Shown here piece after piece: positions 1-8,800 of a DNA stretch of 64,000 nt. The stretch comes from CAZEHJ01 sp964512485. Its GTDB lineage: Bacteria; Bacteroidota; Rhodothermia; Rhodothermales; UBA10348. Each line of letters opens with the position of its first letter. The first letter of the stretch is position 1. The stretch is from assembly GCA_964512485.1 (NCBI GenBank), contig CAZEHJ010000008.1, positions 6,663-70,662 of the forward strand, read 5' to 3'. The position numbers were made by a program, and so were the translations under genes. The notes under the pieces were generated by a model. That model saw only the letters and a list, made by a program, of their open reading frames with translations. It was not told the origin of the DNA and searched no databases.

Positions 1-416
1 TGCAGACCCGGGAGGCCACCGATAAGTTCGGGTGACTGTTCCACGATAACGAAGATCTCAGGCTCTTCTTCCTCGTCTTCTGCCGGCGGCGGAGGAGGTG
101 GAAGGTCTACCACATCATCGATATCCAGGGATACATCCAGATCGAGGTCGTCATCTTCCAGGATCTCGTCGTTCGGAACCTCAACAGGGACCGGTGGGCG
201 AGGTGGTGGTGGCGGCTTCTCAATCTGCTGCGTTTGCTGGATGTCTTCCATCTGAACGACTTCCTGAGTCGACAGCTGGACTTCGAACGAATCATCCACT
301 GACATGTCGAGGCGGAATGCCACGATCAGAACGCCGAGTGTCAGAACCATTCCGAGTTCGATATAAAGCGGATATTTCTTCTTCAGATTCGCTTTATCGG
401 TCTTTTTAAGAGCCAT
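1..416 (-). CDS. tonB: TonB energy transducer, N-terminal part (gene runs off the window)
   Basis: TonB couples the inner-membrane proton gradient to outer-membrane receptors. The visible 138 residues have a short basic cytoplasmic start, one membrane helix (about residues 19-34) and a long acidic, proline-rich periplasmic linker with PPPPPRPP near residue 68 and six prolines at 106-111. The last visible stretch, VEQSPELIGGLPGL, matches the opening of the C-terminal TonB domain in Bacteroidota (usually VEQMPE.IGG). The ATG at 414-416 is the natural start because it gives the usual short cytoplasmic tail. The C-terminal domain lies outside the window, so ExbB/ExbD partners cannot be checked. 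Identification is strong for family; which receptor system it serves is unknown. Confidence 0.88.
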   Translation of the reverse strand, partial: MALKKTDKANLKKKYPLYIELGMVLTLGVLIVAFRLDMSVDDSFEVQLSTQEVVQMEDIQQTQQIEKPPPPPRPPVPVEVPNDEILEDDDLDLDVSLDIDDVVDLPPPPPPAEDEEEEPEIFVIVEQSPELIGGLPGL

Positions 417-649
417 AATCTTGCTTTTCTAGAATCCCTGTGGGGGGTGAAAGGTCGAAACCACAATTATACGTCAATACGCTCAAAAACGATAGTGAAT
501 AAAACAGCCCCTCCCTCTCAGAAACAATTCATCACCTGTCGTTAAAGAACATCTGCCTCAAAGACAGTGCTTCAACAGCAAAGTTGCCCCTCCGTTGAAA
601 TTTTCTTCGCAATTGAATCGACCGCGTTTTCAACGGCGAACCCCCGGGT

Positions 650-1021
650 TTATCCATTGAGCCGATGGAATCTTTGCCGGAGACCAATCCAAATCAGAAA
701 CGCCAGGATCGCGCCAACCGAGTCGGCAGCGGCATCGACCATGTCAGCGGTACGTCCGATGGGCATCAGCTCCTGATAAAATTCGGATCCAACCGAGAGC
801 GCCAGAATGCATACCAGGATCACCACTCCACGTAGCATTTTCGCTTCCGATTTTGCCGTCAGCCACAAAACGCCGAGGACGAAAAAGAGCCCGGCATGAA
901 TCAACTTGTCGTACTCCAAAACCTTGACCGAAGGAATACTCCGACCCGGAATGGAGAGTGCGATCAGAATCATCAAGGTCCAGAGAAGAGCGATTCTGGT
1001 TGGATTGAGGTGTTTGGCCAT
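650..1021 (-). CDS. VanZ-like family membrane protein
   Basis: A 123-residue integral membrane protein with about four hydrophobic segments. It carries the two hallmarks of the VanZ-like family: DKLIHAGLFFVLG near residue 39 and a segment with EFYQ, GRTADMVDAAADSVG near residues 80-102, which corresponds to the family pattern of E..Q followed by R..D..D...N..G. The family is widespread and poorly understood; the founding member VanZ raises teicoplanin resistance, but most short members have no known role. It lies 48 bases downstream of the NAD(P)HX repair gene on the same strand and could be the last gene of that transcript. About 230 bases without a gene separate it from tonB. Confidence 0.75.
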   Translation of the reverse strand: MAKHLNPTRIALLWTLMILIALSIPGRSIPSVKVLEYDKLIHAGLFFVLGVLWLTAKSEAKMLRGVVILVCILALSVGSEFYQELMPIGRTADMVDAAADSVGAILAFLIWIGLRQRFHRLNG

Positions 1022-1069
1022 GAAGCAGGAAAACAGTTATTGAAAAAGGCCCAGCGGCCAATTATCCCA

Positions 1070-2656
1070 TCAAGAATATCGCAGAAGCGTACCAGGCAAG
1101 CTGTTCAGGATGTCTGAAGCCACGAGCGACTGCGAAGCGCCCTCTTGAACGGCATCATCCGCTGCGGTTCCTGCGATGTGTATGCCGCAGACCGCGGCGT
1201 CAAACGAAGTGAGGCCCTGTGCAAGAAGGCCAGTGACTACCCCGGCGAGAACGTCTCCCGATCCCGCCGTTCCAACGGAGGGATTGCCAGTCCGATTCAC
1301 CATAACTGATCCATCGGGTGCAGCCGTGATGGACGGTTGACCTTTGAGGAGAAGAACCACGTTCCACTCAGCCGCAAAACGCCTGGCTGCTTCAAGGCGA
1401 TTAATGTCGGACGCAGACTCCGAGCCGGAAAGCCGGCGAAACTCACCCTCGTGAGGAGTAAATATCCAATTGCCCCGGGATCGTTCTGCTACCCATTGTT
1501 GATCGGAGCCGAGCGCATATAATCCGTCCGCATCGATGACGACCGGCCCGTCGAATCGGGTCAGGAAATTCCGGACTACATCACGAATGCCATCTTCTCG
1601 GCCCATTCCGGGTCCGATCAGCATAGCCTTGGCTTTTTCCCAACGCGTTCCGAGATGCCCGACAAGTGTCTGGATTCCTGTATCGCCACCGGTCCACCCC
1701 TCGACCGGTATTTCGTCGAGTTTTTCAAGCAACAGGCTGCGAATTCCTTCCGGGCAGCAGCAGACGATATACCCACTTCCGGCGCGGGCGGCCCCTCGGG
1801 CAGCAAGTGCCGGGGCTCCGGGAAATGCTTCCGATCCTCCCACAACGAGCGCCGGCCCAGTACTGTATTTGTGATCGCTGCGTGTGCGCGGCCGCAATCG
1901 TTCACGGACGTAGTCATCATCCGACAAAAAGCCACATCCGGAAAGAGCAGCCTGAGATGCCAGCACTCCGGCAGGAATTCCGATGTCGACAACCTGGACG
2001 ATCCCACTGACATCGGGGCCGCTGTTCACGAGAAGACCTGTCTTCGCTGCGCCCATTGTGGCGGTGACATCAGCCAGAACGGCGTTTCCCATGACCTCGC
2101 CCGAATCCGCATTCAGCCCGGACGCGATATCGACGGAGAGAACAGCAGCCTCAGAGTCATTTATGCTCGCGATGAGTGAGGCCAGAGGCTCCCGAACTTC
2201 GGACGAAAGCCCCGTGCCCAGAAGTGCATCCACGATCAGGTCCGCACTTTGCAGCCCACCGGCGCTCGAGGAGACGTCTTCAATGGTCAGGGCGCCCGCC
2301 AGATCGCTTTCGATCAAGGTGTTCAGGATCTCCAGGTTCTTTCTCGCATCTCCCGTATAAGCGTCCTTCGTGGTCGTCAGCAATACGGAAACACGAATCC
2401 CATCCTGGGCAAGATACCGGGCAACCACAAACCCGTCTCCTCCGTTGTTTCCTTTTCCGCACACCACAAGGACGCTTGGATCAGAGAGTTCGGATATCAG
2501 CTCATGGGCGATGAGAGCAGTTTCCCGCCCTGCCGATTCCATTAGCGTGAATCCCGGGATGCCGATATCCTCTATCGAGATCCGATCTGCCTCACGCATG
2601 GAGGCCGCGGTCAGTACGGGTGCGAGATCTTCAGTTCTGGAGAGCTGTTTGTTCAT
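1070..2656 (-). CDS. nnr: Bifunctional NAD(P)H-hydrate epimerase / ADP-dependent NAD(P)H-hydrate dehydratase
   Basis: This enzyme repairs NAD(P)H that has been hydrated by damage: the N-terminal YjeF_N domain interconverts the R and S forms, and the C-terminal ribokinase-like domain dehydrates S-NAD(P)HX using ADP. The N-domain shows VVCGKGNNGGDGFVVARYL and LIVDALLGTG; the C-domain shows LIGPGMG, VIDADGLYAL, FTPHEGEF and the catalytic-loop motif NPSVGTAGSGDVLAG. An upstream start at 2746 would overlap the preceding gene by 50 bases; the ATG at 2656 (MNKQLSRTEDL) leaves 40 bases between genes and a normal length of 528 residues, so I chose it. It is probably co-transcribed with the Ig-like lipoprotein upstream. 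Confidence 0.93.
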   Translation of the reverse strand: MNKQLSRTEDLAPVLTAASMREADRISIEDIGIPGFTLMESAGRETALIAHELISELSDPSVLVVCGKGNNGGDGFVVARYLAQDGIRVSVLLTTTKDAYTGDARKNLEILNTLIESDLAGALTIEDVSSSAGGLQSADLIVDALLGTGLSSEVREPLASLIASINDSEAAVLSVDIASGLNADSGEVMGNAVLADVTATMGAAKTGLLVNSGPDVSGIVQVVDIGIPAGVLASQAALSGCGFLSDDDYVRERLRPRTRSDHKYSTGPALVVGGSEAFPGAPALAARGAARAGSGYIVCCCPEGIRSLLLEKLDEIPVEGWTGGDTGIQTLVGHLGTRWEKAKAMLIGPGMGREDGIRDVVRNFLTRFDGPVVIDADGLYALGSDQQWVAERSRGNWIFTPHEGEFRRLSGSESASDINRLEAARRFAAEWNVVLLLKGQPSITAAPDGSVMVNRTGNPSVGTAGSGDVLAGVVTGLLAQGLTSFDAAVCGIHIAGTAADDAVQEGASQSLVASDILNSLPGTLLRYS

Positions 2657-2696
2657 GTTCGCACCCACATCATGTGGACCTGACTGTTTGGCCAGT

Positions 2697-4415
2697 TTAC
2701 TGTTCGATCGACCCGACGGTTGAAGAATCGGCCGGTGCTGCTTCAATTCCGCTGAACCTCAGAGTATCAGGAAGGACGGTATCCCACCGCGCACGGACCG
2801 GTTCGTCGGACTCAATCCACCCGATGGGTTCTGACGGCTGGTATGGCGAAAGAGATCCCGGATCCCAACGACCATTCCCATCCAGATCTACCCACGCCCT
2901 GAGCCGCGCGCTCAGTCCACCAGGCAGGCCATCGATCAAGACAGATGCGGTTTCAGAAGATCCGCGGGCAATCGGGCCTCCCGATGATGCCCGGTCGAAA
3001 ACCTCTACGATTACAGGCCCCTCGGCATCATCTGTCTCCAGAACAAGTGCCCCACTGCTTCTATCCTGTGTAAACTGAAAAACACCTGTCCGGGCAGAAT
3101 CTGCCGATTGAATAAGGCGGATGACAAACGGTTCACTCAAAGCATCACGTTGCTCATTTCCGATCACGAAGGAAGTGGCGTCCATGAGGTCGACAGAAAG
3201 TTGAAGATCGGTGCCTGTCGTGTCCTGAATCTCGAGTTCGATTTCATTGCTTGGCGCATCAAGACGCACGCCCAGATCTTCCAACTGCCAGATCCGCCTT
3301 GGTGTACTCGTTGTGACGATCATGGAGTCCGGCAACCAGGAAAGGAATTCGGGCGCGGCGATCGGAGGCAGCCCCGAGTTTACCGTGAAGTCCCAGTTTC
3401 CAGATGTCATTTGATTGCCCGACGAATCAGAGATCGCCGCGCCGCCCGTCAGTCGATAATTTCCGGACGCCATACTATCGGTTCTGGCAAAGACTGTTCG
3501 GGAGCCGCTTTCCCTGAAGTAAAGCGAATGAATGTCGGCAGATTCCCGCCCCAGAGAATCTTCCAACGCGAAAGAAAACCGCCCATCGACTCCGGCCTCA
3601 AACGGATTGTTCAGGTCCAGGTCGAGTGGCTCGGAGAATCTCAACTCCAGATCATAGTGGGTTAACGCGCGAACTCGTTCCAGATTCGGTGCGACGTTGT
3701 CGTGCATGGCGAGTACCCACGGGAGTATTGGGGCAGTTCCAATGGTATCGGCCGAAATGAATCGATCGGGGGAGATTCCGTACGCTTCGCCGTCGTCGAT
3801 CAGTCGATTCCTGTTGGCGTCATTTACGGCTACGACGACGTATTCCCTTTCGGATAAATACTTGAAGCTGAATACTCCATTTGCAGCGCTTTGAGTTCGA
3901 TAGAGGGGAGCCTGCGCGAGGGTTGTCGAATCGTCATCCGTATAGGCGAATACGTCGACGGCAGAAGCGTTACTTCCATCAAGCGCTCGAACCACTTTTC
4001 CGGACAGCACGCCCGCATCTATTTCTCCTCCGGTGGAAAACGCGAGGATGATGGGAGCATCCAGCGTCACGCTTCGAACGTCTCTCAATGAGGCGTCAAT
4101 CGTTACGATATAGGTAGTCGAATCCCTGAGCTCATCGGGCAGCTTCACGCGCATTCGTTTGCCGGATCCCGAAATATCGGTGGGGCCCGAGAGATCCGGT
4201 GAAATTGAAAAAGCGCGAATGAAGGATCGCAGATCGACTGCCTCATCGAACTCGAATTCGATGACATCGCCCGAAAACGATGTTTGGCCGTCGGATGGCG
4301 TCGTGGAAATGACCGATGGCGGAGTTGAATCTGGAGGACCTCCTCCAGGGGGGACGGGTACGGCACACGCGAGAGGGAAGAAGAGTGCCAGAGCTATGAT
4401 GGATACGCGTTTCAA
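2697..4415 (-). CDS. Ig-like (SbsA/Big_5-type) domain lipoprotein
   Basis: A predicted lipoprotein of about 570 residues. The chosen start is a TTG at 4415-4413 (LKRVSIIALALFF), because it yields a clean signal peptide ending in the lipobox FPLAC and because it overlaps the TGA stop of the upstream gene as TTGA, the pattern of translational coupling. After the lipidated cysteine comes PPGGGPPDSTPPSV and an SbsA-like Ig fold (about residues 28-125 of the chosen protein), a combination common in Bacteroidota surface lipoproteins. The rest is predicted beta-rich, with a possible second Ig-like unit around EPLDLDLNNPF and a late segment resembling a carbohydrate-binding or SdrD-like fold (RLRAWVDLDGNGRWDPG). 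Function is unknown; structural or binding role is inferred only. Confidence 0.8.
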   Translation of the reverse strand: MKRVSIIALALFFPLACAVPVPPGGGPPDSTPPSVISTTPSDGQTSFSGDVIEFEFDEAVDLRSFIRAFSISPDLSGPTDISGSGKRMRVKLPDELRDSTTYIVTIDASLRDVRSVTLDAPIILAFSTGGEIDAGVLSGKVVRALDGSNASAVDVFAYTDDDSTTLAQAPLYRTQSAANGVFSFKYLSEREYVVVAVNDANRNRLIDDGEAYGISPDRFISADTIGTAPILPWVLAMHDNVAPNLERVRALTHYDLELRFSEPLDLDLNNPFEAGVDGRFSFALEDSLGRESADIHSLYFRESGSRTVFARTDSMASGNYRLTGGAAISDSSGNQMTSGNWDFTVNSGLPPIAAPEFLSWLPDSMIVTTSTPRRIWQLEDLGVRLDAPSNEIELEIQDTTGTDLQLSVDLMDATSFVIGNEQRDALSEPFVIRLIQSADSARTGVFQFTQDRSSGALVLETDDAEGPVIVEVFDRASSGGPIARGSSETASVLIDGLPGGLSARLRAWVDLDGNGRWDPGSLSPYQPSEPIGWIESDEPVRARWDTVLPDTLRFSGIEAAPADSSTVGSIEQ

Positions 4416-5032
4416 CCGCTGTCTGCACGTCGACTTCTGAGGTTGAAAAAGAGATAGGTGCCAACAGCCGTGGCTCCAATCAGTACAACGGGTTCTGCCA
4501 ACCGGCGCCATCTGGACGCAGATGGGAGCGAGGGGTCGGTCTCAGGATATCGGGTGTCGGCAAGCGCCCTGGCATCCTTTCGACTCAACTCGTCATCGGC
4601 CGTCTTCTGACAGGAATCGTTTTGCAGAACCCTTCCCTGCGGATCCGACAGCCAGTAGGTGAGAGCGATTTCTGCGGAGCGCGAAAGGAGATTCTTGTTG
4701 ATCCTCTCGAACGTGATTTCAGCCGTGTCGACGGTAAAAACGAGCAGATTGTTCTCCGGTCCCGGAGCATCGTCCAGATATATCGACTTTCCTGCTGCTG
4801 TCCAGTTTCGGACAACATGCCCGACGGCGAAGGCTGCCTTGCCTTGTGATTTGATTCGAAGCGAGGAGTGGTCTGCAGCCACCTCGTCAAGACATTCCTG
4901 GACGAGTTCCGACAGGAAATCGGCGTGAGTGTCCTTTTCTGGGAAGGCTTCCTGCGCGGCAGAGGCTTCTTGTGCTGTGCCGGGAGCGACACAGAACAGG
5001 CACAAAAGGAAAATGCAGGCGATTCTGCTCAC
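4412..5032 (-). CDS. Hypothetical secreted protein with C-terminal membrane anchor
   Basis: I do not recognise this 206-residue protein. It starts at a GTG (5032-5030) and has a signal peptide (MSRIACIFLLCLFCVAPGTAQ). The mature part is mixed alpha/beta with TAEITFERINKNLLSRSAEIALTYWLSDPQGRVL, and near the end there is one hydrophobic helix (LAEPVVLIGATAVGTYLFF) followed by RSRR, so it is probably a periplasmic domain held in the membrane by its tail. Its stop overlaps the TTG start of the Ig-like lipoprotein by three bases, so the two are likely translated together and may work together at the cell envelope. Two cysteines (one in the mature part, one in the signal region) give no clear motif. 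Confidence 0.7.
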   Translation of the reverse strand: MSRIACIFLLCLFCVAPGTAQEASAAQEAFPEKDTHADFLSELVQECLDEVAADHSSLRIKSQGKAAFAVGHVVRNWTAAGKSIYLDDAPGPENNLLVFTVDTAEITFERINKNLLSRSAEIALTYWLSDPQGRVLQNDSCQKTADDELSRKDARALADTRYPETDPSLPSASRWRRLAEPVVLIGATAVGTYLFFNLRSRRADSG

Positions 5033-5036
5033 GCGC

Positions 5037-5104
5037 TTCAGGATTTGGCCAAATCCAGGATTTGACGGATTTCAGGATTGGACGGATTTCAGGATTCTGC
5101 AGGC
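5037..5104. repeat. Four 17-bp tandem repeats upstream of the gene ending at 4412
   Basis: Four consecutive 17-base units can be aligned from 5037: ttcaggatttggccaaa, tccaggatttgacggat, ttcaggattggacggat and ttcaggattctgcaggc. The core ..CAGGATT recurs exactly every 17 bases while the second half drifts. The array lies just upstream of the GTG start at 5032 and beyond the 3' end of gdhA, so it would be in the promoter or leader region of the minus-strand operon 650-5032. It may be a small VNTR or a set of direct-repeat operator sites; the sequence alone cannot decide. Confidence 0.7.
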
Positions 5105-5170
5105 CCCAAAATGCGACGAAGTCAGTCCTAAATCAATGCCGATCCTTCGATCCTGAAAATGCGTTCCAGA

Positions 5171-6478
5171 TCAGGCGTAAATGCCACGCAATTCGAGCGC
5201 ATCAGCCACCTTTTTGATCGCGAGCACATAGGCCCCGATGCGCAACGTCGTTTTGTGTTCTTCGGATTTGTCAAACACATCGTCAAACGCTTTGTGCATC
5301 ATGCGATCAAGACGACGCTCTACACGATCCAGTGTCCAGAAGTATCCCTGCCTGTCTTGAACCCACTCGAAGTAGGACACGGTTACTCCGCCAGCGTTGG
5401 CCAAAATGTCCGGGATGACCAGACATCCTTTTTCCGCCAGGATTTTGTCCGCACCAGGTGAAGTCGGTCCGTTTGCTCCTTCGGAAATGATCTTGGCTTT
5501 GATCGTGTCTGCGTTCTGACTCGTGATCTGATCTTCCTTGGCACAAGGTGCAAGAACATCGACGTCCAGTGACAGAAGTTCTTCGTTGGAAATCGGGGTA
5601 GCGTCCGGAAAGCCTTCGAGACTGTGTCCGTTTTCAGTGGAATATGTGATCGCTGCCTGGATGTCCAGGCCATTTTCGTTGTAGTAGCCACCCGAAACAT
5701 CACTGACGGCCACGACCTTAGATCCCTGCTCCGTCAGAAGTTTCGCGGCGATGGAGCCTACGTTTCCAAATCCCTGAACGGCGACCGTGCTTTCGGATGG
5801 GCGCATGTTGAGTCGCTCCATGGCAGCCAGTGTCACGGTCATCACGCCACGACCGGTGGCTTCGCGCCGTCCCTCGGATCCACCCAGCGAAATTGGTTTA
5901 CCCGTGACCACAGCTGGCGCAGTACGCTTGACTGTCATGGAATAGGTATCCAGGATCCAGGCCATGATCTGTTCATTCGTGTTCATGTCCGGGGCGGGTA
6001 TATCCTTGTCCGGCCCGAACACGTCCGTCATATTGGCCGCGTATCGGCGCGTGAGGCGCTCGAGTTCACCGCGACTCATTTCTTTCGGATTGCAGATTAC
6101 ACCACCTTTGGCACCGCCGAACGGCACGCTCACGATTGCACATTTCCAGGTCATCCACGCCGCAAGCGCCTTGACCTCATCCAGGTTTACGTCTGGAGCG
6201 TATCGAATTCCGCCTTTCGATGGGCCGAGAATGTCGCTGTGAATGACCCGGTAACCCTCGAACATCTTGATTTTGCCCGTGTCCATCTGGACGGGAATAC
6301 CCGTGATGTGAATGCGAGCCGGTGTCACGAGATACTCGTAAAAGCCTTCGTCGAGCTCCAGAATCTTGGCTGCGACATCGAATCGTTCGACCATTGCTTC
6401 GAACGGATTTTCGTGGGCTCGCGTCACAGGAGCGGGCTCAGAATAAAGGGCCTTTTTGTATGGATCGTTGAACTTCAT
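5171..6478 (-). CDS. gdhA: Glu/Leu/Phe/Val dehydrogenase (glutamate dehydrogenase)
   Basis: Catalyses reversible oxidative deamination of glutamate to 2-oxoglutarate with NAD(P). The substrate domain shows GPSKGGIRYAPDVNLDEVKA and the catalytic-lysine region VPFGGAKGGVICNP; the Rossmann domain shows VAVQGFGNVGSIAAKLL. Length (about 435 residues) is usual for the 50-kDa class. A TTG at 6496 would add six residues, but the ATG at 6478 (MKFNDPYKKALYSEP) has GAGG about 12 bases upstream, so I prefer it. It is transcribed away from the TrmH-family gene, with a shared 197-base divergent region. Together with ald and the hut genes nearby it fits a block for amino-acid catabolism. Confidence 0.93.
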   Translation of the reverse strand: MKFNDPYKKALYSEPAPVTRAHENPFEAMVERFDVAAKILELDEGFYEYLVTPARIHITGIPVQMDTGKIKMFEGYRVIHSDILGPSKGGIRYAPDVNLDEVKALAAWMTWKCAIVSVPFGGAKGGVICNPKEMSRGELERLTRRYAANMTDVFGPDKDIPAPDMNTNEQIMAWILDTYSMTVKRTAPAVVTGKPISLGGSEGRREATGRGVMTVTLAAMERLNMRPSESTVAVQGFGNVGSIAAKLLTEQGSKVVAVSDVSGGYYNENGLDIQAAITYSTENGHSLEGFPDATPISNEELLSLDVDVLAPCAKEDQITSQNADTIKAKIISEGANGPTSPGADKILAEKGCLVIPDILANAGGVTVSYFEWVQDRQGYFWTLDRVERRLDRMMHKAFDDVFDKSEEHKTTLRIGAYVLAIKKVADALELRGIYA

Positions 6479-6675
6479 CTTGGTGTGTTTCCTCAAGGAA
6501 GAGCAGAAGTCAAAAAAAGCGCTTCCAATAGCGAGGATTCAAATTGGTATCTTGCGTGCATAAGGGTGATCAAAGCCAGTCTCTGGCTGGCGCGGCAAAG
6601 GTAAAACACCTGTGCCTCAATCCATCACCCCGTATCACGTTTCTACCTCAATCTTCACTAAAAGGATTCTGCCGG

Positions 6676-7446
6676 TTGAAGCACGCTCCCGCCTCCGAAC
6701 GACGCATTAAACAGGTGGCCAGCCTTTCCAGAAAGAAAGGGAGGGACCAGTTGAATTCTTTTCTCATCGAAGGAATTCGCTCGCTCCACTCTGCTACGGT
6801 GGCTGGCGCAGATATCGTGGACATTTTTGTCGAAGAAGGCGCCATGACGGGCTACAGGTCTGAGAAGCTGGAAGAGTCCTTCGTAGACCGCACGTTTTCC
6901 GTCAGCGCCAGGGACATGAACAAGATGGCGGATACGACTACTTCACCCGGGATTCTGGCTGTCGCGAAAATCCCCGATCCCAAAACTGACTGTATCCTTT
7001 GTTACCCGAAAGTTTTGGTTCTGGACGGTGTCCAAGATCCTGGAAACGTTGGAACGCTGGTGCGCACGGCGGCCTGGTTCGGTGTTGATTCCGTAGTGGC
7101 CGGCCCCGGGACGGCAGATTTCTACGCTCCGAAGACGGTCAGATCCGCAATGGGAGGAATTTGGGATCTTCAACTCGAACGGGTTGAAACGCTTGGAGGG
7201 TTTCTGGAAACGTGTCGTCGCAATGATGTGGATATTCGATATGCGGACATGCAGGGCACACCGGTGCAGGATTGGGAAGCCCCCGAAAATTCGATCCTCA
7301 TCATCGGGAGCGAAGCCCACGGCGTGTCGGAGGAAGTGCGCAGCAAGGCCGATGGCGCCGTCTCAATAGCCCCGGCTGGCAGCGAAACGGCCGTAGAGAG
7401 TCTGAATGCGGCGATTGCTGGCGGAATAATTATGTCCCACTGGTAG
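6676..7446 (+). CDS. TrmH/SpoU-family RNA 2'-O-methyltransferase
   Basis: A SPOUT-class methyltransferase that would methylate a ribose 2'-OH in rRNA or tRNA using S-adenosylmethionine. An N-terminal substrate-binding domain (SLSRKKGRDQLNSFLIEGIR) precedes the knotted domain with motif 1 (DGVQDPGNVGTLVRTAAWFG), motif 2 (LIIGSEAHGVSEEV) and motif 3 (AVESLNAAIAGGIIMSHW). The open frame extends back to 6544 but that part looks non-coding; a TTG at 6676 with AAAGGA nine bases upstream gives a normal 256-residue protein. The exact RNA target cannot be told from sequence; RlmB-like or tRNA-modifying members are alternatives. Confidence 0.88.
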   Translation: MKHAPASERRIKQVASLSRKKGRDQLNSFLIEGIRSLHSATVAGADIVDIFVEEGAMTGYRSEKLEESFVDRTFSVSARDMNKMADTTTSPGILAVAKIPDPKTDCILCYPKVLVLDGVQDPGNVGTLVRTAAWFGVDSVVAGPGTADFYAPKTVRSAMGGIWDLQLERVETLGGFLETCRRNDVDIRYADMQGTPVQDWEAPENSILIIGSEAHGVSEEVRSKADGAVSIAPAGSETAVESLNAAIAGGIIMSHW

Positions 7447-7503
7447 GGTCTGTTGTCGTTAAGAATGTATATTCGTTGATCTTAGACATCCCACCCGATT
7501 CAC

Positions 7504-8724
7504 ATGGAAGTACCCTCCTTACAGGGCCTCGGCATCGAACACGGTCTTCTGACGAAGGAAAAGCGGCAGAAAACAGAAAAAACGGGTCAATCCCTCAAAG
7601 TAGGGATTCCTAAAGAAGCATCTGAAGAAGAACGCCGGGTGGCCATGGCTCCGGCGGGCATTGCCGCGCTGGTTGCAAACGGACATGAGGTGTACGTGGG
7701 AGAAGGAGCGGGAGAAGCAGCTCATTTTTCAGATACAGAGTATTCAGAAGCAGGCGCGACCATTGTGGCTTCCGCGAGCGAACTCTACAGTTCCAGCGAT
7801 CTCATCGTGAAAGTCGGTCCGCCCGAAGACGAAGAGGTCGGTCTGCTCCATGACAAACAGGTTCTGATTTCCGCGCTGCATCTGGGCAACACCTCACCGG
7901 ACTTTCTGAAAAAAATGATCGAACAGGGTGTGACCGGATTGGGCTTCGAGTTCATACGGGACTCGGATGGCAGTTTGCCCATCGTTCGCATGATGCATGA
8001 AATCATGGGGTCAATGTCCATCCAGATCGCGGCCAGATACCTTGAGAGCGGCGTAGGTGGTAAAGGAGTCATGCTCGGAGGCATTTCCGGCGTCCCGCCG
8101 TCAAATGTGGTGATCCTGGGGGCAGGCGTAGTCGGAGAATGGGCGGCCAGAACTGCGCTGGGATTCGGCGCTCACGTTATTGTGCTTGACAACGATCTCG
8201 GTGCACTGCGCGCGTTGGAGCACTATCTGGGTCGTGGAATTACGACGGCGATGGCCACGGAACAGTACATATCCCAGGCGCTGCTCACCGCTGATGTTGT
8301 TGTAGGCGCCATGCTGACTGCCGGGCAAAAAGCGCCCGTCGTAGTCTCCGAGGAAATGGTTGCCACCATGAGGGACGGATCCGTAATCGTAGACACGGTT
8401 ATCGATCAGGGTGGATGTATCGAAACGAGCCAAGCAACTACCAACTCAAATCCGACCTTTCGCAAACATGGCGTGATTCACTACGGTGTACCCAACATGC
8501 CGTCAAATGCCGCACGAACAGCCACCTACTCTCTGACCAACGTACTCGTACCCTACGTGATCAAGATCGGCGATGCCTCGTCGATCAATGAAGCGCTCTG
8601 GATGAATGTGGGACTGCGCAACGGGACGTATGTCTACCGCAAGCATCTGACGAAAAAGAGTTTGGCGTCCATGTTCGGTATTCCTCATCGTGACATCGAA
8701 CTTCTGATTGCATCTGGGATCTGA
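7504..8724 (+). CDS. ald: Alanine dehydrogenase
   Basis: Converts L-alanine to pyruvate and ammonia with NAD+, feeding alanine into central metabolism. The N-domain has VGIPKEASEEERRVAMAPAG, typical of the alanine dehydrogenase/pyridine nucleotide transhydrogenase family, then IVKVGPP and ALHLGNTSPD, which cover the usual substrate-contacting Lys and His. The Rossmann motif is VVILGAGVVGEWAARTAL. The C-terminal part has HYGVPNMPSNAARTATYSL, typical of the family (usually VPNMPGAVPRT.T.AL). At 406 residues it is about 30 longer than usual owing to an N-terminal extension. It sits alone between the methyltransferase and peptidase E. Confidence 0.93.
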   Translation: MEVPSLQGLGIEHGLLTKEKRQKTEKTGQSLKVGIPKEASEEERRVAMAPAGIAALVANGHEVYVGEGAGEAAHFSDTEYSEAGATIVASASELYSSSDLIVKVGPPEDEEVGLLHDKQVLISALHLGNTSPDFLKKMIEQGVTGLGFEFIRDSDGSLPIVRMMHEIMGSMSIQIAARYLESGVGGKGVMLGGISGVPPSNVVILGAGVVGEWAARTALGFGAHVIVLDNDLGALRALEHYLGRGITTAMATEQYISQALLTADVVVGAMLTAGQKAPVVVSEEMVATMRDGSVIVDTVIDQGGCIETSQATTNSNPTFRKHGVIHYGVPNMPSNAARTATYSLTNVLVPYVIKIGDASSINEALWMNVGLRNGTYVYRKHLTKKSLASMFGIPHRDIELLIASGI

Positions 8725-8800
8725 TGTCTTCCGGATATTGATCCGCTCTCCCGATTGTTGAATTTTTCAGTTCACCACCCCCGATCAGCGGCCCTTCCTC

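Noticed and set aside
5624..6604. Plus-strand open frame of 326 codons
   Set aside because: It is antisense to gdhA over almost its whole length, and its translation looks random (many His, Arg, Ser).
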